DNA from: DATJBC01 sp035515515 | GTDB lineage: Bacteria > Actinomycetota > Acidimicrobiia > Acidimicrobiales > UBA8190 | Length of the DNA: 16,347 nucleotides | Direction: 5' to 3' | NCBI GenBank assembly: GCA_035515515.1 | Contig: DATJBC010000256.1 | Coordinates: 1-16,347, forward strand | Shown here: in pieces, positions 7,979-16,347 of the stretch | How the letters are laid out: the number at the start of each line of letters is the position of its first letter | Numbering within the stretch: the first letter of the stretch is position 1 | Translations under genes and position numbers: made by a program | Notes under the pieces: generated by a model | What the model was told of the DNA's origin: nothing | Seen by the model: the letters and a program-made list of their open reading frames with translations, nothing else | The model's database searches: none

Positions 7979-8959
7979 ATGAACCAGCTCCGGTTGGACC
8001 CGTTGACGGGACGGTGGGTGGTGGTGAGCGTCGAGCGCTCCGGCCGACCGTTCACGTTCGCCTCACCGGCCACACCGGTCCAAGCGGACACCAGCCGGCC
8101 CTGCCCCTTCTGCCCCGGCAACGAGGAGTCGATCCCGCCCGCGCTCGAGACCTACGGGTCGAGCGGTCACTGGCTGGTGCGTGTGGTCCCCAACCTCTAC
8201 CCCGCCTTCGAGGGCGACCACCCCTTCGTGGTCGAGAACCGCGGCCCGGTCTTCACCCAGGCGACGGCGGGAGGTATCCACGAGGTCCTGGTCCTCTCCC
8301 CCGATCACGACCACGGGTGGGAGGGCGTCTCGGACGAGCAGTCGGCGCTCATCATGGCGGCGCTGCGCGACCGCATCGAGGAGCACTCGGCCGTCCCGGG
8401 CCTGCGCTACAGCCAGGCCATCGTGAACGCGGGGCGCGAGGCGGGGGCGTCGATCGAGCACCCCCACGGGCAGCTGCTCGGCATGTCCTTCGTGCCGCGC
8501 GAGCTGGCGTCGGAGCAGGAAGGCTTCGCCCGCTTCGCCGGCCGGTGCCTGCTGTGCACGACGGTGGACGCCGAGGAGGACGCCGGGCACCGCGTGGTGT
8601 ACGCCAACGAGCGGGTGCTCGTGCTGTGCCCGTTCTGGAGCGGCCTGCCCTACGAGATGCTCGTCATCCCCCGCACCCACAGCCCGCACCTGCACCGCGC
8701 CACCCCCGCCGACCTGGCCGCCGTGGGGCGCTCCCTGCACACGGTCCTGGCCTCGCTGCGCGAGCGCCTGGGCGACGTGTCCTACAACATCGTGTTCCAC
8801 TCGGCGCCGTACCGGGCGCCCGAGCCGTACCACTGGCACGTGCACGTGTGGCCCAAGCTCACGACGATCGCCGGCTTCGAGGCGGGCACCGGGGTGCTCA
8901 TCAACATCATGCCCCCCGAGCAGGCCAGCGAGGAGCTGCGCGTCGCCGTCATGGCCTGA
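7979..8959 (+). CDS. galT: GalT-like nucleotidylyltransferase (galactose-1-phosphate uridylyltransferase family)
   Basis: This 326-residue protein belongs to the GalT branch of the HIT superfamily, which exchanges sugar-1-phosphates on UDP-hexoses through a uridylyl-histidine intermediate. Evidence is the N-terminal RLDPLTGRWVVVS (5-17), zinc-type cysteines C42 and C45 in CPFCPGNE, VRVVPNLYPAF (67-77), the catalytic block ASIEHPHGQLLG (157-168, with H163 as the expected nucleophile) and HWHVHVWP (285-292) at the C-terminus. A second CxxC (C190, C193) is also present. It is somewhat shorter than E. coli GalT. No galK or galE is visible, so the true substrate could be another sugar-1-phosphate, as for ADP-glucose phosphorylase relatives. 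The ATG follows AGGGTGAGG with an 8-nt spacer. It is the only plus-strand gene and converges on the phosphofructokinase. Confidence 0.88.
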   Translation: MNQLRLDPLTGRWVVVSVERSGRPFTFASPATPVQADTSRPCPFCPGNEESIPPALETYGSSGHWLVRVVPNLYPAFEGDHPFVVENRGPVFTQATAGGIHEVLVLSPDHDHGWEGVSDEQSALIMAALRDRIEEHSAVPGLRYSQAIVNAGREAGASIEHPHGQLLGMSFVPRELASEQEGFARFAGRCLLCTTVDAEEDAGHRVVYANERVLVLCPFWSGLPYEMLVIPRTHSPHLHRATPADLAAVGRSLHTVLASLRERLGDVSYNIVFHSAPYRAPEPYHWHVHVWPKLTTIAGFEAGTGVLINIMPPEQASEELRVAVMA

Positions 8960-8976
8960 CGGCCGGCCTCCCGGCT

Positions 8977-8997
8977 GCCGCCGCGGGCGCCGGCGGC
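8977..8997. terminator. Possible bidirectional terminator between galT and the phosphofructokinase gene
   Basis: GCCGCCG and CGGCGGC form a 7-bp GC stem with a 7-nt loop in the 118-bp gap between the two convergent genes, 17 bp after the galT stop. No U-tract is seen on either strand. The rest of the gap is GC-rich with no gene. Confidence 0.3.
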
Positions 8998-9077
8998 CAC
9001 ATGGGGCGCCTGCGACGCCCGCGTGACCGTGGCCCTGCTGCACGCCGGTCCCCCCCGAGCGCCGGGCGCCGGGCGGG

Positions 9078-10127
9078 CTAGCCGAGGAAGACGCCGGCCA
9101 CGTTGCGGTAGAGGTCCAGGTCCACCGACTTCGCCTGGGCCACGGCCTCGGCGATGGGCACCCGCACGATCTCGCCCGCCTGGAGGGCCACCATCATGCC
9201 GAAGGCGCCGTCGTGCACCGCGCCCACGGCGGCCACGCCGAAGCGCGTGGCCAGGACGCGGTCGAAGGCGGAGGGCGAACCGCCGCGCTGGATGTGCCCG
9301 AGGATGGTCACGCGCGCCTCGAACCCGGTGCGCCGCTCGAGCTCCTCCGCCAGCCACGCCCCGATGCCGCCCAGGCGGGCATGGCCGAACTGGTCCATGG
9401 GCGCCCCCGACGTCGCCGCCCGCGCGGAGTCGGCGTCGGGCCCCTCGACGGGGACGGCGCCCTCGGAGATGACCACGATCGACGAGAACTGCCCGGCGCG
9501 GTGACGGCGCTGCAGCCGCTCGCACACGGCGTCGAGGTCGAAGGGGACCTCGGGGACGAGGATCTCGGCCGCCCCCCCGGCGATGCCCGCGCTGGTGGCG
9601 ATCCACCCCACGTGGCGCCCCATCACCTCGCACACGATGACGCGGTGGTGCGACTCCGCCGTGGTGCGCAGGCGGTCGATGGCCTCGGTGGCCGTCTGCA
9701 CGGCCGTGTCGAACCCGAAGGTCACCTCGGTACCCGACAGGTCGTTGTCGATCGTCTTGGGGACGCCCACGGCGCGCACGTCGTAGGCGCCCAGGCGCTC
9801 GGCCACGCCCAGGGTGTCCTCTCCCCCCACGGCGACGAGGGCGTCGACCCCCCGGGCGGTGAGGGTGGCGCGCACGCGCTCGGGTCCGCCCTCCACCTTG
9901 AAGGGGTTCGTGCGCGACGTGCCGAGAATGGTCCCGCCCAGGGCCAGGATGTCCCGGCACCGGGCCACGTCCAACTCGACGTGGTCGTCCTCGAGGACCC
10001 CCTTCCAACCGTCGAGGAAGCCCACGACGTCGTCGTGGTGGTTGATCCGGGCCGTGAGGACCACGGCCCGGATCACCGCGTTCAGGCCCGGGCAGTCACC
10101 CCCGCCGGTCAGGATGCCGATGCGCAC
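9078..10127 (-). CDS. 6-phosphofructokinase, probably pyrophosphate-dependent (group III PFK)
   Basis: This 349-residue enzyme phosphorylates fructose-6-phosphate at position 1. It shows GGGDCPGLNAVIR (8-20), GGEDTLG (101-107), PKTIDNDL (123-130, with catalytic D127), MGRHVGW (169-175), the PEVPFD block (192-197) and GHIQRGGSPSAFDR (277-290). Counting from its own start, residue 104 is Asp and residue 124 is Lys. In the PFK family Asp at 104 blocks ATP and marks PPi-using enzymes, and Lys at 124 contacts pyrophosphate, as in Amycolatopsis methanolica PPi-PFK. The reaction is therefore predicted to be reversible. The GTG start at 10127 gives the family N-terminus and lies 12 bp after the maltokinase stop, so the two are probably co-transcribed. 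No strong Shine-Dalgarno is visible. PPi use is inferred from the residues, not shown. Confidence 0.93.
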   Translation of the reverse strand: MRIGILTGGGDCPGLNAVIRAVVLTARINHHDDVVGFLDGWKGVLEDDHVELDVARCRDILALGGTILGTSRTNPFKVEGGPERVRATLTARGVDALVAVGGEDTLGVAERLGAYDVRAVGVPKTIDNDLSGTEVTFGFDTAVQTATEAIDRLRTTAESHHRVIVCEVMGRHVGWIATSAGIAGGAAEILVPEVPFDLDAVCERLQRRHRAGQFSSIVVISEGAVPVEGPDADSARAATSGAPMDQFGHARLGGIGAWLAEELERRTGFEARVTILGHIQRGGSPSAFDRVLATRFGVAAVGAVHDGAFGMMVALQAGEIVRVPIAEAVAQAKSVDLDLYRNVAGVFLG

Positions 10128-10139
10128 GGCGGCCGGGCG

Positions 10140-11464
10140 TCAGGCGACGGGGGTCTCGTGCAGCACCCGGCGCACGAGCTCGAAGGAGTCCGTGACGACG
10201 CGCAGCGCGTCACGACCGGGGGGGACGAGGCCGCTGATCCCGGGCACCCCGAGATAGCCCGCCAACAGGGCCCGGCGGTTGCGGGCCACCCAGGCGTCCG
10301 CCAGCTCGACCAGGCCGTCGCGTCCCGAGGGGTCGCGCTCGTCGGCGGCCGTCTTGGCCACGTGCGCCAGCGACCACAACATGTCGGCGACGTCGGCGAG
10401 CGGGGACCGGAAGGCGAGGGGCGCGGGCTCGGTGCCCGAAGCCCCCTCGTCGGGCACCACGCCGGAGGGCGCCACCGGCAGGCCGCCGTTGGAGAAGTCG
10501 ACGACGTACCACCCCTGCTCGGTCCGGCACGTGCGGCCCAGGTGGAAGTCGCCGTGCGTCCGGATGGCCTGCGAGGGCACCTGCAGCGTGCGCAGCTGCG
10601 AGAGCAGCTCCTCGATGTCGGGACGCTCGAGCAGGTGCGGCCGACGGGGCCGCAGAATGGCCTCGATGTCCTCGGCCCAGCGGCCCACGTTGCCGGGGCG
10701 ACGGCCGAAGGCCTTGTCCAGGGACAGGTGCATGCGGGCCGCCATGGTGCCGAGGCGGTGCGCCTCGGCACCGAAGTCGCCGCCGGCCAGCTCGGGCGGG
10801 CCTCCCGCGGCGTAGAGGTCGCGCACCGACGTGAGCGCCAGCGCGTAGCCCGACGACGCGCCCGACAGGCACTCCTGCACGAGTCCCAGGTCGCGCCCGG
10901 CGCGCCGCCACACCGCCAGGGGCGCGGCCAAATGGTTGAACCCCGCGTCGTCGAGCGCCCGGAGGAGCTCGATCTCCGGGCGCGGCCCGTCCACCACGTC
11001 GTGGAAGGCCGTGAAGGCGACGCGGTCCTCCATGGCGAGGGTGATCGACCCGCTGTCCTCGTGCAGCGGGCGGACCAGGGCGGCGTCCACGCTCTCGCCC
11101 GACACCTGCTCGAGCAGCATGGCGGCGAGCTCGGGGTCGCGGGTCGCCTCGAACACGAGCGCGGGCCCGTCGTCGTCGGTCAGGGTGCCGAGCACCGGCT
11201 CGTCGCCGTCGGGGAGGAAGCGCACCTCCTCGAGCGACGCCCGCACGCCCAGCGCCACATGGGCGAGGCGGCCGTCGGCGCCCTCCACCCGGGCCACCAC
11301 GTCGATGACGCCGGGGCGCCCGGGCACGACCACCTCGGCGTCGAGCAGGTGCACGGCGCCGACGTCGGTGGCACCGGGACGGCGCGCCAGGAACGTCGCC
11401 ACCAACTCGGGGAGCGCGGCGCGCGCCGCGGCCGACACGGCGCGCACCTCGGTCCCCGACGGCG

Positions 11465-11468
<4 letters not shown>
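10140..11468 (-). CDS. Maltokinase-like protein (Mak/Pep2 family)
   Basis: This 442-residue protein is expected to phosphorylate maltose to maltose-1-phosphate with ATP, feeding GlgE-type alpha-glucan synthesis. It has the N-terminal cap of the family and a phosphotransferase-like kinase fold. The catalytic loop is THGDFHLGRT (304-313, with D307), close to the HGDLHLGQ of maltokinases. The next motif reads VVDFSNGGLP (322-331): D324 is kept, but the Glu of the usual DFEGEP is replaced by Ser. RSPLADVADMLWS (354-366) matches the family RSPLRDVAGMLRS. The ATG overlaps the treS stop as ATGA, so translational coupling is likely. The start also lies where the family N-terminus is expected; upstream frame is within treS. 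The altered motif makes substrate or activity uncertain. Confidence 0.85.
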
Positions 11469-13381
<1,913 letters not shown>

Positions 13382-13391
13382 GGCCGGCCCC

Positions 13392-14246
13392 TCAGCGGCC
13401 GCCGAAGCGGGCACGCCCCGGGCCCTGGGCCAGGAAGGAGGCCACCCCGGCGCGGGCGTCGTCGGTCGCGCCCACGGCCACGAAGGCCTCGGCCTCCCGG
13501 GCCAGGCCCTCCTCCAGGGAGAGCTCGGCGGCCTCGTCGACCAGGCGCTTGGCGGCCGCCAGGGCCTCGAGGGGGCCGGCCGCCAGGCCGGCCGCCAGAT
13601 CCAGCGCCTCCTCCAGCACCCCGTGGCGGGGCACGACCCGGTCGACGAGCCCGATGCGCAGGGCCTCGTCGGCCCGCACCTGGCGCCCGGTGCAGATGAT
13701 GTCCTTGGCGCGGCCCGGCCCCACCAGCCGGGGCAGGCGCTGGGTGGCCCCGCCCCCGGGGATGACCCCCAGGAGGACCTCGGGCTGCCCCAGGCGGGCG
13801 TCCTCGGCCGCCACCCGCAGGTCGCAGGCGAGCGCCAGCTCCAGGCCGCCCCCCAGGGCGTACCCGGTGACGGCGGCCACCGTGAGCCGGGGCAGCGCCG
13901 CCAGGGCGCCGGTCACGGCGGTGAAGGCGTCCGAGATGCGCCGCGGCGCGTCCGGCTCCGGGAAGTCACGTACGTCGGCGCCGGCGGCGAAGATGCGGGG
14001 GCCGCCCCACAGCACCACCGCGCCGGGCGGGTCGTCGGCCAGACCGAAGAGGGCGTCGGCCAGCCGCCCCAGGAAGGCGACCGACAGCGCGTTCATCTTG
14101 GGCCGGTCGAGCGTGACGAGGGCCACGCCGTCGGCGCGCCGCTCCACGGCCACAGCGCCTTGCCCCGCGGCGCCCTCCCCGACGCCACCGTCCACGGTGG
14201 AGCCGCCCTCGCGGGCAGAACCCGACGGATGGCGCGCACCCACCAT
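13392..14246 (-). CDS. Enoyl-CoA hydratase/isomerase family protein (crotonase)
   Basis: This 284-residue protein is a crotonase-fold enzyme acting on acyl-CoA. It shows LDRPKMNALS (46-55), the oxyanion-hole segment FAAGADVRDF (86-95), GYALGGGLELALACD (128-142, with E136) and LGQPEVLLGVIPGGGATQRL (152-171, with E156). Both glutamates expected for hydration are present, which favours a true hydratase over an isomerase. The ATG at 14246 has a TACGGT box 8 nt upstream and no good Shine-Dalgarno. A GTG at 14195 after GAGGGCGG is an alternative and would give 267 residues, nearer the family norm. The gene follows meaB by 91 bp and precedes treS by 10 bp. A role in fatty-acid, amino-acid or propionate-linked degradation is plausible, but its substrate cannot be read from sequence. 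Confidence 0.93.
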   Translation of the reverse strand: MVGARHPSGSAREGGSTVDGGVGEGAAGQGAVAVERRADGVALVTLDRPKMNALSVAFLGRLADALFGLADDPPGAVVLWGGPRIFAAGADVRDFPEPDAPRRISDAFTAVTGALAALPRLTVAAVTGYALGGGLELALACDLRVAAEDARLGQPEVLLGVIPGGGATQRLPRLVGPGRAKDIICTGRQVRADEALRIGLVDRVVPRHGVLEEALDLAAGLAAGPLEALAAAKRLVDEAAELSLEEGLAREAEAFVAVGATDDARAGVASFLAQGPGRARFGGR

Positions 14247-14254
14247 GCTCTCGC

Positions 14255-14260
14255 ACCGTA
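14255..14260 (-). promoter_or_regulatory. Candidate near-leaderless -10 box (TACGGT) for the enoyl-CoA hydratase gene
   Basis: TACGGT fits TANNNT and lies 8 nt before the ATG at 14246, within the 91-bp gap after meaB. It supports the longer start and suggests a promoter inside the minus-strand run. Confidence 0.35.
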
Positions 14261-14337
14261 CCCGACCGCGCCCCGCCCGGCGCGCCATGAGCCCGTCGAC
14301 GGCCCGGCCGCCGGCGGCGGGGACGCGCCCGGCGCGC

Positions 14338-15378
14338 TCAGGTGGCGTCGGGCTCCGCGGCGTCGCGCCAGGCCGCCGCCAGCAGCCGCTCGGCCGCCTC
14401 GTAGGGGTCGGCGCGGTGCTCCGCCACGGCGCGCGCCAGCTCGGCGAACTCGCTGTCGGCACACAGCCGGTCCACCTCGCGGCCGATGCGGGCCGCCAGC
14501 ACCACGCGGAACTCCCGCTCGAGGCGCGACGCGCGGCGCACCGCCAGCTCCCCCGACGACTCGAGGTGGGCCTGGTGCCTGGCGATCTCGTCCCAGAGGG
14601 CGTCGACGCCGGCGCCCGTGGCGGCCACGGTGTCGACGATGGCGGGGCGCCACCGGGCGGGCGCGCTGAGCTCGAGCATCTGCTCCAGGTCGCGCCGCGT
14701 CTCGCGCGCGCCGGGCATGTCGGCCTTGTTGATCACGAAGACGTCGGCCGTCTCGAGGAGCCCGGCCTTGTTGGCCTGCACGGCGTCACCCCACTTCGGG
14801 TTGAGCACCACCACCGTGGTGTCGGTGGCCCCGGCCACCTCCACCTCGACCTGTCCCACCCCCACGGTCTCGACCACCACGACGGGGAACCCGACGGCGG
14901 CCAGCAGGCGGATGGCCTCGGGCACCGCCACGGCCAGCCCGCCGAGATGCCCACGCGACGCCATGGAGCGGATGAACACCCCGGCGTCGAGGGCGTGGTC
15001 CTGCATGCGCACGCGGTCGCCGAGGATGGCGCCACCCGAGAACGGCGAGGACGGGTCGACGGCGAGCACCCCGAGCGGCTCGAGGCCCGCGGCGCGCCCG
15101 GTGCGCACCAGGCCGTCGACGAGGGTCGACTTGCCCGCCCCCGGCGGGCCGGTGATGCCGACGGTCTTCGCCTCGAGGCCCCGCCGGTAGGCGAGGCCCG
15201 CCACCACCCGCCCCTCGGGGCCGCCCCGCTCGAGCCGGGTGAGGAGGCGGGCGAGGGCCACCCGGTCGCCGGCCACGGCCGCCTCGAGCAGCCTGTCGGG
15301 CGCCACGTCCCGGCCCCGGGGCGCCGACGGGGGCCCGGGGGGCGACGACGGGCGCGGCGAGGACGAGGCGGCGGGCAT
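14338..15378 (-). CDS. meaB: MeaB/ArgK-type GTPase, methylmalonyl-CoA mutase chaperone family
   Basis: This 346-residue G3E-family P-loop GTPase protects and reloads B12-dependent acyl-CoA mutases with cobalamin in a GTP-dependent manner. Motifs are the P-loop GPPGAGKST (77-85), AVDPSSPFSGGAILGDRVRM (106-125), the RSMASRGHLGG block (137-147), VVVVETVGVGQ (166-176), and the guanine-specificity motif NKAD (217-220). The C-terminal helical region (about 265-340) corresponds to the dimerisation arm. The N-terminal 25 residues are Pro/Ser-rich and not conserved; a GTG at 15306 is another possible start. No mutase gene is in the window. It lies 32 bp after murA, with a stem-loop at the murA stop between them and a TAACCT box 9 nt before the ATG. 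Confidence 0.95.
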   Translation of the reverse strand: MPAASSSPRPSSPPGPPSAPRGRDVAPDRLLEAAVAGDRVALARLLTRLERGGPEGRVVAGLAYRRGLEAKTVGITGPPGAGKSTLVDGLVRTGRAAGLEPLGVLAVDPSSPFSGGAILGDRVRMQDHALDAGVFIRSMASRGHLGGLAVAVPEAIRLLAAVGFPVVVVETVGVGQVEVEVAGATDTTVVVLNPKWGDAVQANKAGLLETADVFVINKADMPGARETRRDLEQMLELSAPARWRPAIVDTVAATGAGVDALWDEIARHQAHLESSGELAVRRASRLEREFRVVLAARIGREVDRLCADSEFAELARAVAEHRADPYEAAERLLAAAWRDAAEPDAT

Positions 15379-15387
15379 GGGCTACCG

Positions 15388-15393
15388 AGGTTA
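15388..15393 (-). promoter_or_regulatory. Candidate near-leaderless -10 box (TAACCT) for meaB
   Basis: TAACCT fits TANNNT and is followed by 9 nt and then the meaB ATG at 15378. No Shine-Dalgarno is visible in this 32-bp gap. Confidence 0.4.
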
Positions 15394-15402
15394 GGCGGGC
15401 GG

Positions 15403-15421
15403 CCCGGGCCTCAGGCCCGGG
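15403..15421. other. Perfect stem-loop with the murA stop codon as its loop
   Basis: An 8-bp perfect inverted repeat, with arms at 15403-15410 and 15414-15421, flanks a 3-nt loop that is exactly the murA TGA. It could act as an attenuator or mRNA-stabilising hairpin between murA and meaB. No U-tract follows. Confidence 0.45.
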
Positions 15422-16347
15422 TGACGTCGGCCCCCAGGGAGCGCAGCGTGGCGGCGAGGTCCTCGTAGCCCCGGTCGATGTGGCCGGCCCCCGACACCAC
15501 CGTCTCGCCCTCGGCCACCATCCCGGCCAGCACCAGGGCGGCGCCGGCCCGCAGGTCGGGGGCGCGCACCGGCGCGCCCGACAGGCGCCGCACGCCGCGC
15601 ACCACGGCATGGTGTCCCTCCGTGCGCACGTCCGCCCCCATGCGGCGCAGCTCGTCGACGTAGCGGAAGCGCCCCGAGAAGAGGTTCTCGGTGACGATGC
15701 CCACACCGTCGGCCACGCAGAGCATGGTCACCAGGAACGGCTTGTAGTCCGTGGCGACGCCCGGATACGGGAGGGTGGCGACGTCCACACTGTGGAGCCG
15801 GCCCTGGGCGCTGGCCCGCAGGCCCTCGGGCGTCTGGAGCACGGCCACACCGATCTCGCCCATCTTGCGCACCACCATGTCCATGTGGTCGATGCGGGCG
15901 TCCTCCACGACGACCTCGCCCCCGGCCAGGCCCACCGCGGCGAAGAGCGTGGCCGACACCACGCGGTCGGGCACCACCCGGTAGGGCTCGGGCGCGGGGC
16001 GCAGCTCGTCGCACCCGTCGACCTCGATGCGCGAGGTCCCCGCCCCCCGGATGCGCGCCCCCATGCGGCCCAGGAAGGCGGCCAGGTCGGCCACCTCGGG
16101 CTCGCGCGCCGCGTTCTCTATGACCGTCGTGCCCTTGGCGAGGACGGCGGCCATGAGCACGTTGTCGGTGGCGGTGTGGCTGGGGTACTCGAACACCACC
16201 CGCTGGCCCACCAGGCGCGCCCCGGGTGCGCCCGGCACCCGGCCCACCACGTTGCCGTGCACGGTCTCGAACTCGGCGCCCAGGGTGGAGAGCCCGTGGA
16301 GGTGGATGTCGACGGGGCGGCTCCCGAAGTCGTCGCCACCGGGCAGC
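15411..16347 (-). CDS. murA: UDP-N-acetylglucosamine 1-carboxyvinyltransferase MurA (5' end cut by the right edge)
   Basis: The C-terminal 311 residues of MurA are present. MurA transfers enolpyruvate from PEP to UDP-GlcNAc, the first committed step of peptidoglycan synthesis. The visible part opens at the active-site loop LPGGDDFGSRP, where the usual Cys (Cys115 in E. coli) is Asp, as in Mycobacterium tuberculosis MurA. Further on come YPSHTATDNVLMAAVLAKG (54-72 of the fragment), VIENAAREPEVADL (75-88), the catalytic Asp in VATDYKP (D200), TENLFSGRFRYVDEL (219-233), GHHAVVRG (244-251) and the catalytic Arg in DLRAGAALVLAG (R266). PSHTATDN differs from the common PSVGATEN. The first roughly 110 residues lie beyond the edge. 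It is probably the first visible gene of the murA-meaB minus-strand run. Confidence 0.95.
   Translation of the reverse strand, partial: LPGGDDFGSRPVDIHLHGLSTLGAEFETVHGNVVGRVPGAPGARLVGQRVVFEYPSHTATDNVLMAAVLAKGTTVIENAAREPEVADLAAFLGRMGARIRGAGTSRIEVDGCDELRPAPEPYRVVPDRVVSATLFAAVGLAGGEVVVEDARIDHMDMVVRKMGEIGVAVLQTPEGLRASAQGRLHSVDVATLPYPGVATDYKPFLVTMLCVADGVGIVTENLFSGRFRYVDELRRMGADVRTEGHHAVVRGVRRLSGAPVRAPDLRAGAALVLAGMVAEGETVVSGAGHIDRGYEDLAATLRSLGADVTRA

Noticed and set aside
13382..13414. Longer treS start at ATG 13414
   Set aside because: It would overlap the end of the hydratase gene. The ATG at 13381 has a strong Shine-Dalgarno and a natural spacing.

Overview
This is a very GC-rich, gene-dense bacterial chromosome segment. 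Codon use, frequent GTG starts, a PknB-type kinase with PASTA repeats, a TreS plus maltokinase pair and a mycobacterial-type MurA all point to Actinomycetota, perhaps an Acidimicrobiia-like lineage (the class is an inference). I see 14 genes. Thirteen lie on the minus strand and only the GalT-like gene is on the plus strand. I found no tRNA, rRNA, CRISPR array, transposase or prophage gene.

Region 1 (1-2533, minus): the first 16 codons of a D12-class DNA adenine methylase run off the left edge. Before it come a small HIT-like protein with cysteine pairs and a membrane-anchored Ser/Thr kinase with four extracellular PASTA repeats. The kinase has its own promoter-like region containing a perfect 12-bp palindrome.

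Region 2 (2534-7110, minus): cysteine desulfurase, MnmA and LigA in transcription order. The desulfurase is expected to supply persulfide sulfur to MnmA for 2-thiouridine in tRNA. LigA is a complete NAD-dependent DNA ligase.

Region 3 (7111-8959): a four-helix membrane protein (minus) and a GalT-like nucleotidylyltransferase (plus) diverge from a 328-bp intergenic region, the largest non-coding stretch in the window.

Region 4 (9078-16347, minus): a tight run in the order murA (5' end cut by the right edge), meaB, enoyl-CoA hydratase, treS, maltokinase and a phosphofructokinase. treS and the maltokinase overlap by 4 bp and form a trehalose to maltose to maltose-1-phosphate module. The phosphofructokinase carries the Asp104/Lys124 signature of pyrophosphate-dependent enzymes. 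MurA has Asp in place of the usual active-site Cys, a change linked to fosfomycin insensitivity.

The window is mostly ordinary housekeeping and central metabolism. The points most worth checking are the PPi-type phosphofructokinase in a trehalose/maltose cluster, a maltokinase with an altered active-site motif, an Arg/Gly-rich insertion in TreS, the HIT-like cysteine-rich protein, and a set of TANNNT boxes placed 6-11 nt before start codons, which suggests leaderless or near-leaderless transcription.
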